Positions 53,839 through 63,078 of a DNA stretch of 64,000 nucleotides are shown here, piece after piece. The translations under genes were made by a program, and so were the position numbers. Within the stretch, counting starts at the first letter, position 1, and each line of letters begins with the position of its first letter. The DNA lies in assembly GCF_038811545.1 (NCBI RefSeq), contig NZ_CP133319.1, positions 1,364,001 to 1,428,000 of the forward strand, read 5' to 3'. Under the pieces are notes generated by a model. It ran no database searches. It was not told where the DNA came from and saw nothing but the letters and a program-made list of their open reading frames with translations. Origin of the DNA: Rhodoligotrophos sp. CJ14 (GTDB taxonomy: Bacteria; Pseudomonadota; Alphaproteobacteria; Rhizobiales; Im1).

Positions 53839-54873
53839 ATGGCCATTCCCAGATACAATTTTAAATTTTCCGGCATTAGCTCAACAATAAAGTCTGTTAT
53901 TCAAGGAAACACTGAAGACAAATTGGACGCGGACTACAATTTCTTCCACGGAGCAATGCAAGCTACGGAAAAGCTCAAAGCGGCCATCTCCGGTTTCAAG
54001 ACTGCCGTTAAGGAATACAACGTCTTCTTTAAGCAGCACGGTGTAAATACGGAGACAGATGCGCCCGTGGCAGATATCCCGGCCGGAGTGGATATCGTCA
54101 ACCACGAAGCCTTTCCCGAAGATGTCGCGGCTGAGCTGGCGCCGAGAGCCAAGATTGGCATTGCCCCATCCGAGGCCCCGCTGCCACTGACCGACGGGCA
54201 GATGGCGAAGCTACGGAGCGCGCGCGAAGTCGAGGTGATCGAGGGGACGAACAAGAATGACACCTTGGATGCGGCCGGCAGAGATCCCGGCAGGGAGATC
54301 TACTATGACGGGAAGGGCGGCATAGACCTGCTCACCATGACAGACGGCATCAAAGAGAAGATTTTGCCGACCAAGGGAGGCAAGGTTGTAATCGTCGATC
54401 ACAAAGCAGATGAAGACATGCTGATCACGCCGGCCACGTCCGGCGAGGGGCACAGGCCAGTCAGCATAAATCGCGCTAATCAGAACGGCGAGACCGGGGT
54501 CATGATCGACTTGGATGGCGATGGCCTCCACGATTTCGAAGCTTACTTCTACGGTCGTGGTCAGGAGCAGAAGGCCCGAGAGAAGATCGATTTCTTGCAG
54601 AGGCAGGCCGAGATCAACGATAGGGAAAAGAACGTTAGCATCGAGGACGATGACCGCGAAATACAAGAAAAGCCCAACCCGGAAGCCGACTTCTTCAGCG
54701 CTCTGATGAACTCCGAAAAGCCCAGTCCCGAGATAACATTTTTCAATCTGCTCCAATCTGAGGGAGATCGTCCCCATGGACCTCGGTATGTTCGCTGCGT
54801 TTCCTCTGACACCGAGACATCAGACAATTTACCCATGAACAATCTGATCGACGACCTCTTCATGGCGGCCTAG
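53839..54873 (+). CDS. RTX-like protein with degenerate calcium-binding motifs
   Basis: 344 residues, no classic signal peptide. The N-terminal half is helical (ATEKLKAAISGFKTAVKEYN). The middle has degenerate RTX-type motifs: GTNKNDTLDA (136-145) and DGKGGIDLL (157-165), like the GGxGxDxL nonapeptide. DLDGDGLHDFE (224-234) resembles the D-x-DGDG-x-DF motif of serralysin C-terminal domains. The C-terminus is acidic then hydrophobic. Type I secretion is plausible (inference). It is followed 79 bp later by a gene with related modules. Confidence 0.65.
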   Translation: MAIPRYNFKFSGISSTIKSVIQGNTEDKLDADYNFFHGAMQATEKLKAAISGFKTAVKEYNVFFKQHGVNTETDAPVADIPAGVDIVNHEAFPEDVAAELAPRAKIGIAPSEAPLPLTDGQMAKLRSAREVEVIEGTNKNDTLDAAGRDPGREIYYDGKGGIDLLTMTDGIKEKILPTKGGKVVIVDHKADEDMLITPATSGEGHRPVSINRANQNGETGVMIDLDGDGLHDFEAYFYGRGQEQKAREKIDFLQRQAEINDREKNVSIEDDDREIQEKPNPEADFFSALMNSEKPSPEITFFNLLQSEGDRPHGPRYVRCVSSDTETSDNLPMNNLIDDLFMAA

Positions 54874-54952
54874 ATCCCGCTGGGTAGCGTGTCTTCAAGC
54901 CTCCCGCTTGGAGGCACGCCGATACTTTACCTCTTTTCTAGTTTCGGTTTTC

Positions 54953-56755
54953 ATGACGCCGCCATCGAATCATTCATCGAAGCTGCTCAATGCCTCGCCT
55001 GGCCACTCTGCGCCACCGCCTCGAGCTGCCGCATCACCCCCGCCAGATCTCACCTACCAGGACATTTACAAGGTCAGGCATAAGATGTTCGGCCTTCTTG
55101 ACCGGTATACAAAGGGCGAGTTGTCAAGAGTTACCGAAGGGCGATTCTACATCCTCGCCCTCGACCCAAAATGGGGAGATCCAGCTAACCCCTTGGCAGA
55201 CACGGCTCGGCCCGTTAGCGCAGCAAAGCCGGTCCTTCACCTTTTGCAGGAGTCCTGGCAAACAGTCGAGGCCACCGACCGCCCCGACGCCTTCGTCATT
55301 GCCTCAGGCCAGAACGGGAGAGGGCCCTTTCTACGCATCCGGAATTTTGATCCTGGATCATCCCGATCCCAAGGCGACAAAATTGCCTTCCTTGACCAGG
55401 ATGGCTTGGCTCAGGCGCAGCGTGCTGTGCGAGGTGAGTTCACGGGTCATGCTGGCGAATGGCGGTTCAACTACTCTAGGCTGTTCGATAGGTGGAACGT
55501 ACAATATGACCGCGACGGTGATCGCGTTCCCGATGCCGACATTTTGGTCACCACGTCATCTGGCGAGCTCACCGAAAACAACTTCATTTTGGCAAAGAAC
55601 ACACATACGCGTCCCCCTGCCCCGAGCTATCTGCAGCTCGAAAGCCTAAGGCAAGAGCTGCGGACGGAGATAGCCCGTTACAACGATGGTCAGCTCTTTG
55701 ACGAGAACGGACAGCCGGTGCGCGGTGTTGAGCTTTCCGCGGGCATTGCCGTGTTCGGCTGGCGGGATGAGGACTACCGGGAAGACGCCCTCGTCCCCGA
55801 CCTCTCCCGGATCGACCCCGATCAGTTGCGCCTGTTCGTACCCCTGGGCACGATGATGACGGTCACGGCATCCAATGCGCGGGAAGTCTACGCCATAGCC
55901 ACCGGCGAGACCTCGGAACATAACGATCTCACCATCGAGAATTTCCACCCGGGCAAGAATTGGATCACCGCCCTTGACTTGGACGGCCGGACATCCGCCC
56001 AGTCCTTTGTGGAAGGGCACCACCATACAGGAGTGCCCGGCCAGTGGCTGCTTTATCGCTCCGAGCGAGGCGGCGATTGGCGGGCGGAATATGATGAGGA
56101 TGGTGACGGCGAGCCTGACCACTATGTTACGATAAGGCCCGCCTACGGCAGGCCGAGCCGGAAGGATTTCCTGCTCGACGACGATGCGAGCGAGCCGGTT
56201 GCCTCAAGCTACTCGCCTCTCTCCCTCCTCGAGCGTATCAATCGTGATGAAGCGGAGATCGCCCAATCTGTGATTGAGCAGGTTGAGGCAGGCAGCGCCA
56301 AGCCCGTGGAGCTTGGGCACGTGGTCCTGATCTTCGGCAATGACGTAGAAGGGGTCAGTGAGCTGCCCCCGGCCTTGGACACCGACACCAAACCGACACT
56401 GTTCATTCCGACCCCCTCGACCGAACGCATCATCACCAGCGACAACTGGAGCGTCATAGCGCACATCAGCGGCTTCCGCGGTGTCAATACCGCGGTCATT
56501 GATTTCCAGCATGGCTCCGACAAATTCACTGCCCTCGGTCTTGAAGCGCCTCAGACCGTGCGCCGCGGAACGGGATTCGAAAGGCCGAACGAATGGGTCT
56601 ATGAAGAGAGCAAGCCCCGCGCCTTGGCTGGCCACTCAAGCAAAAAGGACTGGGTGGTAAAATTCTACGAAAACAATGACCCCATACCTGATGCCGAATT
56701 CACCGTGCGGAGCGTTGAGGAGTTCGGGCCGAGCGATTTTTTGAACATCGCCTGA
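54953..56755 (+). CDS. Protein with three serralysin C-terminal (M10_C)-like modules
   Basis: About 600 residues. Three similar blocks of about 100 residues each are visible. Block one contains LRIRNFDPGSS, DKIAFLDQDG, GEWRFNYS, YDRDGDRVPDADI and LTENNFIL. Block two has LTIENFHPGKNWITALDLDG, GQWLLYRS, YDEDGDGEPDHYV and SRKDFLL. Block three has AVIDFQHGSDKFTAL and a degenerate end at GPSDFLNIA. These match the pattern of the M10 peptidase C-terminal domain without a protease or RTX nonapeptide array. The start is uncertain: ATG 54953 is taken, but TTG 54908 and ATG 55084 are possible. Confidence 0.65.
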   Translation: MTPPSNHSSKLLNASPGHSAPPPRAAASPPPDLTYQDIYKVRHKMFGLLDRYTKGELSRVTEGRFYILALDPKWGDPANPLADTARPVSAAKPVLHLLQESWQTVEATDRPDAFVIASGQNGRGPFLRIRNFDPGSSRSQGDKIAFLDQDGLAQAQRAVRGEFTGHAGEWRFNYSRLFDRWNVQYDRDGDRVPDADILVTTSSGELTENNFILAKNTHTRPPAPSYLQLESLRQELRTEIARYNDGQLFDENGQPVRGVELSAGIAVFGWRDEDYREDALVPDLSRIDPDQLRLFVPLGTMMTVTASNAREVYAIATGETSEHNDLTIENFHPGKNWITALDLDGRTSAQSFVEGHHHTGVPGQWLLYRSERGGDWRAEYDEDGDGEPDHYVTIRPAYGRPSRKDFLLDDDASEPVASSYSPLSLLERINRDEAEIAQSVIEQVEAGSAKPVELGHVVLIFGNDVEGVSELPPALDTDTKPTLFIPTPSTERIITSDNWSVIAHISGFRGVNTAVIDFQHGSDKFTALGLEAPQTVRRGTGFERPNEWVYEESKPRALAGHSSKKDWVVKFYENNDPIPDAEFTVRSVEEFGPSDFLNIA

Positions 56756-56923
56756 TTGTCTTGCTCCGGCACCTGAGCTGCTGGCGTAATGTCACGCAGA
56801 AACCCTACGGCAACTTCCAGTCATCAATACTCGTTTGTATAGGAATGCTCGTCGTCGACATCAGCAGATCGATGATGCGCATCTATCGTGCTGAAAGCTG
56901 CTGGAGGACCGTCTGGAGGTCGA

Positions 56924-57766
56924 ATGAACCCCAAAGTTCTGCTCATTGCCGCCGCAACGGCATTAATGGCGCTCGTCGGCGGTGGCAGCGCGCATGCCGC
57001 GAATGCCTATACGACCGCGTCGGTCAACATGCGCGCCGGTCCCGGTGGAAACTACCCTGTCGTCTCCACCGTGCCGCGCGGCAGTGCCGTCACCATTCAC
57101 GGCTGCACGGAGGGATACACCTGGTGCGACACGTCTTGGTCCCGGCAGCGCGGCTGGATTTCAGCGCGCTATCTGAATTGGGCCGATTATGGCGGACGCG
57201 TTGTTTATCTGCCGGACTATGCAGATGAAATCGACGTACCCATTGTCGACTTCTATTTCGACGATTACTGGTACGATTACTATCGCTTCAGGCCTTGGTA
57301 CCGCGACCGCTGGCGCTGGCATCACCATCGTCCGCCCCATCACGGACGCCCTGGCAGACCAGGACGCCCGGATCGTCCTGACAGGCCCGGCAGACCCGAT
57401 CGGCCGGATCGTCCCGACAGGCCAGGACGCCCAGACTGGCCGGACAGGCCAGGCAGGCCAGATCGCCCCGACCGCCCGGATAGGCCGGGACGGCCCGATT
57501 GGCGTCCAGACAGGCCCGATCGTCCGAGCCGGCCGGGTGTGAATATTCCGCGAGGTGGCGAGACACGCGTTGTTCCTCGGGCACCACGCCCGCAGATTGA
57601 CGCGCCCCGTCCGCGCATAGACTCGCCTCGCCCCCGGATTGATGCGCCTCGTCCGCGGATAGACTCGCCGCGCCCACAGGTCTCGAGCCCGAGAATGTCG
57701 GCTCCGCCCGCAATGCGCGGCGGCGGTGGTGGCGGCGGCGGTGGCGATTGGCGCCGCGCCCCTTGA
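56924..57766 (+). CDS. SH3-domain secreted protein with RPD/RPG repeats
   Basis: 280 residues. Signal peptide (VLLIAAATALMALVGGGSAHA), a bacterial SH3 domain (TASVNMRAGPGGNYPVVSTV to RGWISARYLNW) close to that of the protein at 22318, an aromatic/acidic stretch (DFYFDDYWYDYYRFRPWYR), about 25 Arg-Pro-Asp/Gly repeats, then PRIDAPRPRIDS repeats and a Gly-rich end. The basic repeats probably bind anionic surface polymers (inference). ATG with GGAGG 4 nt upstream. Confidence 0.8.
   Translation: MNPKVLLIAAATALMALVGGGSAHAANAYTTASVNMRAGPGGNYPVVSTVPRGSAVTIHGCTEGYTWCDTSWSRQRGWISARYLNWADYGGRVVYLPDYADEIDVPIVDFYFDDYWYDYYRFRPWYRDRWRWHHHRPPHHGRPGRPGRPDRPDRPGRPDRPDRPDRPGRPDWPDRPGRPDRPDRPDRPGRPDWRPDRPDRPSRPGVNIPRGGETRVVPRAPRPQIDAPRPRIDSPRPRIDAPRPRIDSPRPQVSSPRMSAPPAMRGGGGGGGGGDWRRAP
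57340..57540 (+). repeat. Tandem repeat encoding RPD/RPG units
   Basis: About 200 bp of 9- and 18-bp-class units (CGG/GAT/CCT-type codons for R-P-D and R-P-G), followed at about 57590-57680 by a second repeat encoding PRID[AS]PR. Slippage could change its length between strains. Confidence 0.75.
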
Positions 57767-57807
57767 CGGGATCCCTTTCTCGTCGATACCAAACGACAAC
57801 GCTAATC

Positions 57808-57830
57808 AGGAGGCCCTCTTCGGGCCTCCT
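57808..57830 (+). terminator. Hairpin terminator after the SH3 gene
   Basis: A 9-bp perfect stem (57808-57816 with 57822-57830) and a 5-nt loop, followed by a short TTGC. It lies between the SH3 gene and rlmJ. Weak U-tract but strong stem. Confidence 0.65.
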
Positions 57831-57844
57831 TTGCATATGGATCC

Positions 57845-58618
57845 ATGCTCTCCTATCAGCACGGCTATCACGCGGGCGGACCGGCGGACATCCACAAGCA
57901 TGCTGCTTTGGCCCGCATGCTCGACCATATGGCGCGCGCCCGGCGGTCCTGCACATATGTGGAGACCCACGCAGGGCGCGGCCTTTATGATCTCGCCAGT
58001 CCCGAAGCCCGCAAGACGGGCGAGGCCGCGCGGGGAATCATCCCCGCGTTGAAGAACCCTGCTGATCTGCCCGAGCCATACTTGCGGGCCCTTCGCCTGA
58101 CGCGGGCCGTGCACGGCCCGGATGCTTATCCAGGCTCCCCCCTCATCGCCCAGCTTCTGCTGCGGCCATCTGACCCACTGCATCTGATGGAGCTGCATCC
58201 TCAGGAACATGCAGCGCTCAAGAAGAACGTGCACGGGCCGGGAATTCATGTCGCGCGACAAGATGGCCTTGTCGGAGCGATGCGTCTCCTCCCGCCGCGG
58301 AAGGGCGACGGCTTCCTCTTTGTCGATCCCAGCTATGAAGTGAAGACGGACTATGCTGCGGCGGCCGCCTTCGTCCTCGAGATTTACAGGAAATGGCAGG
58401 ATTTACGCCTGCTTTTATGGTATCCAATCCTGGACGCGGGCTACCACGAATTACTGGTCACCAGGCTCATGAATGCGGGCCTGCCTGGCTATGACTGTGA
58501 TCAATTTTATTTTAAAGTTGAAACATCTCCACGCCTCAGAGGCAGTGGATTGATCGGCATTAACTTGCCTGACCAGCTCAAGCTGTCGCATCAACAGTCC
58601 TGCCTTATTCCAGACTAA
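57845..58618 (+). CDS. rlmJ: 23S rRNA (adenine2030-N6)-methyltransferase RlmJ
   Basis: 257 residues. The N-terminus LSYQHGYHAGGPADIHKHAA and the ETHAGRGLYDL SAM-binding region are those of RlmJ (formerly YhiR). The catalytic motif reads FVDPSYE (Asp161) where most family members have DPPYE, a single substitution at the second position of the DPPY motif. It methylates A2030 of 23S rRNA. It is monocistronic, starting just after a terminator. Confidence 0.9.
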   Translation: MLSYQHGYHAGGPADIHKHAALARMLDHMARARRSCTYVETHAGRGLYDLASPEARKTGEAARGIIPALKNPADLPEPYLRALRLTRAVHGPDAYPGSPLIAQLLLRPSDPLHLMELHPQEHAALKKNVHGPGIHVARQDGLVGAMRLLPPRKGDGFLFVDPSYEVKTDYAAAAAFVLEIYRKWQDLRLLLWYPILDAGYHELLVTRLMNAGLPGYDCDQFYFKVETSPRLRGSGLIGINLPDQLKLSHQQSCLIPD

Positions 58619-58772
58619 TTACGTCTATAGAGCTTCGCGCCTATCAATCCGGTCGTTTTATGTTAGAGTAATCTCGCGGTTGACTTGGTGCAGCAGCGTA
58701 GCAGCGGGACGGCCGGGGCTTGCATGCTGCCAACTGCCAAGATACCGACCGTAAGGTAGGGGTTTCGTAATC

Positions 58773-60932
58773 ATGATATTGCGCGCGTATCTATCTCGCG
58801 CCTGTACTGGTGGCGTTATTGCTGGCCTGGTGTCGGTATTTGCTCTCTTTGCCGGCATGGATTCAGCCGGCGCCGTATCGCCCCCGAGCCCAGTGGCGCG
58901 TCAGCCCGAAACATATCGCCCGCGGGAACTTACGCCCGAAGTTGCCAAGGTTAAGGCAGTCGGCGAGATCCTGAACGACAATTATGCCAAGGCGCGTATC
59001 TATGCCGAGATCGCTCAAGACAGCGCGATCACTGGCCTTTTGGACTGGCGCGAGACGCTTTTCGTCGATCACGACGGTGCATTCGAAAGAATCAAGGCCT
59101 TCATCGAGCAGCATCCTGACTGGCCCGCGACCGATACCATGCGTGCCCGCGCCGAGCGCTCTCTCGATGATTGGCCGCGCCCAGCCGAGACGGTGCTTGC
59201 CTTCTTCGAGAACAAGCCGCCTCTCACTGTGACCGGAAAGCTGGTCTTTGCTGATGCCCTGAAATCCGTCGGCCGGGTGGCGGAAGCCACCGACATCATC
59301 CGCAAGCTCTACCATGATGAAGAGCTTTCCGCCGCTCTCGAGACTCGTATTCTCAAGAAATGGGGTTCGGATCTGAGCGCCAGCGACGAAGAAGAGCGTC
59401 TGGCGCAGCGCATCTATGCGCAAGATCTCTCCGGAGCATTGCGTGCAGCCAAGCGGATCGGCCCCGGTGAGGAGAAAATGGCAAAGGCCGCGATCAGCTT
59501 GGCCAAGGGTCAACGCGATGGCCTCAAGCTGTATGAGAAATTGCCCGAGACCATGAAGTCGCAGCTTCCCGTTCTCTACGGGCTCACCCGCTATTATCGG
59601 CTCGCGGATAAGGAAGATCTCGCGCGCAAGACGGCTCTGTCCGCCGTATCGGTGACCGGGCGCGGCTATAATGCCAGCGTCTGGTGGGAAGAAAAGCGCG
59701 TGCTCGTGCGCGACACCATCGCCAAGAAGGATCCATCCCTCTACCGTGAGGCCTATGAGATCGCGCGCAGCCATGGCAATGACGGCGGCCTTGCTTTGGT
59801 GGAAGGCGAGTTTCTTTCGGGCTGGATCGCCTTGCAGTTCCTGAAGGACCCGTCGACCGCCCTGCCCCATTTCATCGCCCTGGCTGAGGGCAATGACCGT
59901 CCGGTGAATATCTCACAAGGCGAATATTGGGCCGGGCGCGCCTATGATGCCATGGGCAAGCGGGAAGACGCAGCCAAACATTACCAGCGCGCCGGGGCGC
60001 ATCCCGCTACCTTTTACGGTCAGCTCGCCCGCGACCGCCTGGGCTGGGTTCGCGTTCCCGACAGTGTCGCGCTTTCAGGCGAAGCGCGGGTCGATGCGCT
60101 CGCCTCGCTGGAGCGTAGTGAGCTGTTCCGGGCCACCCGCCTGATCGCCGCAACCAAACGCACGCAATTCCTGCCGATGTTCCTGCAGGCCACCATGCGC
60201 CAGGCCAAAACCTACGATGAGAAGGTCGCCCTGGTGCAATGGGTATCGAGTTCCGGCTTGCCCCATTACGCGCTGCGGCTGGCCAAGGCAACGAGCCTGG
60301 AGGGCATCGAACTCGGGCAGCAGAGCTTCCCCGCGCCAAATCTCGATCACGTGCCGCTCACGGAGCAGCCTGAGCTTGCATTGATCTATGGGATTATTCG
60401 CCAGGAGAGCGAGTTCAATCCGAAGGCGCAAAGCCATGTCGGTGCCCGTGGTCTCATGCAGATCATGCCGAAGACCGCCCGTGGCCTGAGCCGCAACTAT
60501 CAGGCCGATTATGACTTGGTACGGCTGGTCAAGGATCCTGCCTACAACGTGCAATTGGGCTCGGCCCTGCTGCACGAGCTGCTGACCACCTTCGATGGCT
60601 CCTATGCCATGGTGATTGCCGCCTATAATGCAGGCCCAGCCCCCGTCTATCGCTGGATCAAGCAGTTCGGCGACCCCCGTAAGGGCGAGATCGACATGCT
60701 CGATTGGATCGAGATGATCCCCTATAGCGAGACGCGCGCCTATGTGAAGCGCGTGATGGAGAATGTGAATGTCTACCGCGCCCGCTTCAAGGAACAGGAG
60801 CAGCAGCACCGGGAGCCCGATGCCGATGCTCTAGTGGCCGCAACGCAGCGCGACACCAAGGGCGATCTGCAGCGGCAGGCCTCCTGCGGATTCGTGAACG
60901 ACCCCGTTTCCGACGCGAGCCTCTGTCGCTGA
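58773..60932 (+). CDS. Soluble-type lytic transglycosylase (SLT)
   Basis: 719 residues. An N-terminal hydrophobic signal, a long alpha-helical superhelix of TPR-like repeats (about 60-520), then the C-terminal SLT domain: YGIIRQESEFNPKAQSHVGA with the catalytic glutamate in RQES, GLMQIMPKTA and VIAAYNAGPAPVYRWI. It cleaves peptidoglycan with anhydromuramyl formation in the periplasm. The start is the ATG just before the signal sequence. Confidence 0.92.
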   Translation: MILRAYLSRACTGGVIAGLVSVFALFAGMDSAGAVSPPSPVARQPETYRPRELTPEVAKVKAVGEILNDNYAKARIYAEIAQDSAITGLLDWRETLFVDHDGAFERIKAFIEQHPDWPATDTMRARAERSLDDWPRPAETVLAFFENKPPLTVTGKLVFADALKSVGRVAEATDIIRKLYHDEELSAALETRILKKWGSDLSASDEEERLAQRIYAQDLSGALRAAKRIGPGEEKMAKAAISLAKGQRDGLKLYEKLPETMKSQLPVLYGLTRYYRLADKEDLARKTALSAVSVTGRGYNASVWWEEKRVLVRDTIAKKDPSLYREAYEIARSHGNDGGLALVEGEFLSGWIALQFLKDPSTALPHFIALAEGNDRPVNISQGEYWAGRAYDAMGKREDAAKHYQRAGAHPATFYGQLARDRLGWVRVPDSVALSGEARVDALASLERSELFRATRLIAATKRTQFLPMFLQATMRQAKTYDEKVALVQWVSSSGLPHYALRLAKATSLEGIELGQQSFPAPNLDHVPLTEQPELALIYGIIRQESEFNPKAQSHVGARGLMQIMPKTARGLSRNYQADYDLVRLVKDPAYNVQLGSALLHELLTTFDGSYAMVIAAYNAGPAPVYRWIKQFGDPRKGEIDMLDWIEMIPYSETRAYVKRVMENVNVYRARFKEQEQQHREPDADALVAATQRDTKGDLQRQASCGFVNDPVSDASLCR

Positions 60933-61049
60933 CACGATAGAGGAGCCTCGCGCCGAGAGGCTCTCGCTTGGGCCGGGCAACTCGGCATGAAACACGGGTC
61001 TGACATGCAATTATGAAGGTCGACAGGAAATGTCGATCGTGATTCTGTC

Positions 61050-61077
61050 GGGGGCGTTGGAGAGATCCGGCGCCCCC
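61050..61077 (+). terminator. Possible terminator between transglycosylase and EamA genes
   Basis: GGGGGCG (61050-61056) pairs with CGCCCCC (61071-61077), followed by TTCCTCGTCTC. The loop is 14 nt. A weaker 7-bp hairpin lies before it at 60943-60963. Confidence 0.5.
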
Positions 61078-61100
61078 TTCCTCGTCTCAGACGCCTGTCG

Positions 61101-61997
61101 ATGTCGCCCCTAAAAGGCATTCTGCTCAAGATCGCATCCACCGTGATGTTCACGGCGATGATCGCCTGCATCAAGGCCGTCTCCGAGACGATCCCCGCCG
61201 GGGAAGCGGTTTTTTTCCGCTCCTTCTTTGCACTCGTGCCCCTGCTGCCCCTGCTCATCTACCGCGGCCAGCTCATGACCGCGATCACCACCCGCCATTA
61301 TATCAGCCATTGGACGCGCGGACTGGTCGGCGTTGCCTCCATGGGCACGTGGTTCATGGCGATTGGGCTCCTGCCCATGCCGGAAGCCTTCGCGCTGGGC
61401 TATGCATCCCCCCTGATTGCGGTCGTCCTGGCGGTGTTGATGCTCGGCGAGCAGGTGCGCTTTTTCAGATGGGGCGCCGTGCTCGTCGGTTTCGGAGGGA
61501 TCCTCTTCATCGTCTGGCCGAGCCTGAGCCTGCTACGGCAAGGGGCGCTCGAAACACCCGCGTTGATGGGTGCGATCTGCGCCTTGGGGTCATCCTTCTT
61601 CGCGGCCTTGGCCATGATCCTCGTCCGCAAGCTCATCGCGATCGAGCCGACCCCGGCCATTGTCCTCCATTTTTCCGTGAACTCGGCCATTCTGGCTTTG
61701 CTCACGCTCCCCTTGGGCTGGGTTTGGCCGAACCCTTATGAGGCCGCTCTCCTGATCCTGTCGGGGCTCCTGGGCGGAGTGGGTCAGATCCTCCTGACCG
61801 AATGTTATCGGCACGCCGATACCTCGACCATCGCGCCTTTCGATTATCTGTCCATGCTCTGGGGCCTGCTCTTCGGCTATGTGCTCTTCGGCGATAAGCC
61901 GACCTCTCATGTGCTGATTGGCGCCGCCATCGTGATCGGGGCAGGCCTGATGATCATCCTGCGCGAGCGTCAGCTCGCCAGTCGCGTGACCACCTGA
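61101..61997 (+). CDS. EamA/DMT family transporter
   Basis: 298 residues with about ten transmembrane helices and two EamA repeats. Typical positions: AGEAVFFRSFFALVPLL in the first repeat, YASPLIAVVLAVLMLGEQV at its end, and FDYLSMLWGLLFGYVLFGD in the second. Drug/metabolite exporters of this type move amino acids or other small metabolites; the substrate is unknown. It ends 4 nt from the converging VOC gene. Confidence 0.9.
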   Translation: MSPLKGILLKIASTVMFTAMIACIKAVSETIPAGEAVFFRSFFALVPLLPLLIYRGQLMTAITTRHYISHWTRGLVGVASMGTWFMAIGLLPMPEAFALGYASPLIAVVLAVLMLGEQVRFFRWGAVLVGFGGILFIVWPSLSLLRQGALETPALMGAICALGSSFFAALAMILVRKLIAIEPTPAIVLHFSVNSAILALLTLPLGWVWPNPYEAALLILSGLLGGVGQILLTECYRHADTSTIAPFDYLSMLWGLLFGYVLFGDKPTSHVLIGAAIVIGAGLMIILRERQLASRVTT

Positions 61998-62001
61998 GCA
62001 T

Positions 62002-62514
62002 TCAGGCCTGCAGCAGGTCACGCAGATCGAGAGGCTCGGTCACCATGTTCAGGTGGCCATCCGCGGTGCGTGGCCAAGCCGCCTCGGGCCTGTCCCAATA
62101 GAGCTCGACACCATTCTGGTCGGGATCACGCAGGTAAAGCGCTTCGCTGACCCCGTGATTGCTGGCCCCATCCAGCGGGATCCCCGCCGAGATCAGCCGC
62201 CGCAGCGCATCCGCCAGCGCCGCGCGTGTCGGATAGAGAACAGCCAAATGGAATAGTCCCGTGCTGCCCCGTGCGGGCGGCGCCCCATTCAGGCTCTCCC
62301 ACGTATTGAGGCCGATATGATGGTGATATCCGCCAGCCGCAACAAACGCCGCCCTGTCGCCATAGCGCTGGGTCAGGGCAAAGCCGAGCACCCCGCAATA
62401 GAACCCAAGGGCGCGGTCGAGATTGGCGACCTTGAGATGCACATGCCCGATGCGTACGCCGCCATCGATCGGATTGGCGGGCCGCATCAGTGCTTCGTCT
62501 CCAGGTTTCATCAT
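62002..62514 (-). CDS. VOC family ring-cleaving dioxygenase-like protein (CatE-like, single module)
   Basis: 170 residues. VRIGHVHLKVANLDRALGFY provides the first metal His, TGLFHLAVLYPTRAALADAL the second, and DPDQNGVELYWDRPEAAWPR the Glu. These segments are close to catechol-2,3-dioxygenase CatE of Bacillus, but that protein is longer, so this one carries one module pair only. It lies 28 bp downstream of a DoxX gene; together they recall catDE/mhqPO units that protect against catechols and quinones. ATG at 62514; an upstream in-frame ATG lies inside the DoxX gene. Confidence 0.85.
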   Translation of the reverse strand: MMKPGDEALMRPANPIDGGVRIGHVHLKVANLDRALGFYCGVLGFALTQRYGDRAAFVAAGGYHHHIGLNTWESLNGAPPARGSTGLFHLAVLYPTRAALADALRRLISAGIPLDGASNHGVSEALYLRDPDQNGVELYWDRPEAAWPRTADGHLNMVTEPLDLRDLLQA

Positions 62515-62542
62515 CGGAATGCCCGTTCCTTCCGCCGCCCAA

Positions 62543-62971
62543 TCAGCGCGCCACGGCTTGCCTGCTCTCTGCGCCAAGCTTTGGATAGAGCGCCAGCGCG
62601 CCATCGCCGATCAGTGCCTGCACGATCAGCGCTGCAATCCAGAATGCCGGAAATTCCCAGCCGCCGCCAGGCGCCGAGAACTGCCAGCCCGGCGCTGCAT
62701 GCACGGTGATGATCGCGCCGATCAAGATCGGAACCAGTGCGAGCGCAACGAAACGGGTCAGGATCCCCAGAATGAGCGCGAGCCCGCCGATCACCTCCGC
62801 TGCGATCACCACATAGGCAAGCGGTCCAGGAAGGCCGAGGCTCTGGAAGAACTGCGAAGTTCCCGCCGGCGTGAACACCAATATTTTAAGCCCGGCATGG
62901 GCCAGGAAGAGAATGCCGAGGCTGAGGCGCAAGACGAGGGCTCCTAACGGCGCGGTGCGAATATCGAGCAT
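62543..62971 (-). CDS. DoxX family membrane protein
   Basis: 142 residues with four transmembrane helices: LSLGILFLAHAGLKILVFTP, YVVIAAEVIGGLALILGIL, ALALVPILIGAIITVHA and PAFWIAALIVQALIGD. DoxX/CatD proteins may shuttle electrons from quinones or thiols at the membrane. It is the first gene of the unit with the VOC protein and is divergent from a LysR gene. Confidence 0.87.
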   Translation of the reverse strand: MLDIRTAPLGALVLRLSLGILFLAHAGLKILVFTPAGTSQFFQSLGLPGPLAYVVIAAEVIGGLALILGILTRFVALALVPILIGAIITVHAAPGWQFSAPGGGWEFPAFWIAALIVQALIGDGALALYPKLGAESRQAVAR

Positions 62972-62997
62972 GGATCTTGTCCTTTTCGAACACGTTT

Positions 62998-63011
62998 CCT
63001 CTAATTAGAGG
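62998..63011. promoter_or_regulatory. Perfect 14-bp palindrome CCTCTAATTAGAGG (putative operator)
   Basis: It lies in the 107-bp gap between the divergent DoxX and LysR genes, 27 bp before the DoxX start. It is a likely binding site for the regulator of this locus, though it does not show a T-N11-A LysR box. Confidence 0.5.
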
Positions 63012-63078
63012 TTTAAGCTGAGCGACATAACCGGCTCGCTTGCACGATCTGCTCACACCAATGGTTTGAAATGAGCTC

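Noticed and set aside
56845-56880. GGAAT at 56850 as an ECF element for the RPD-repeat SH3 gene
   Set aside because: No CGTT follows at 15-17 nt.
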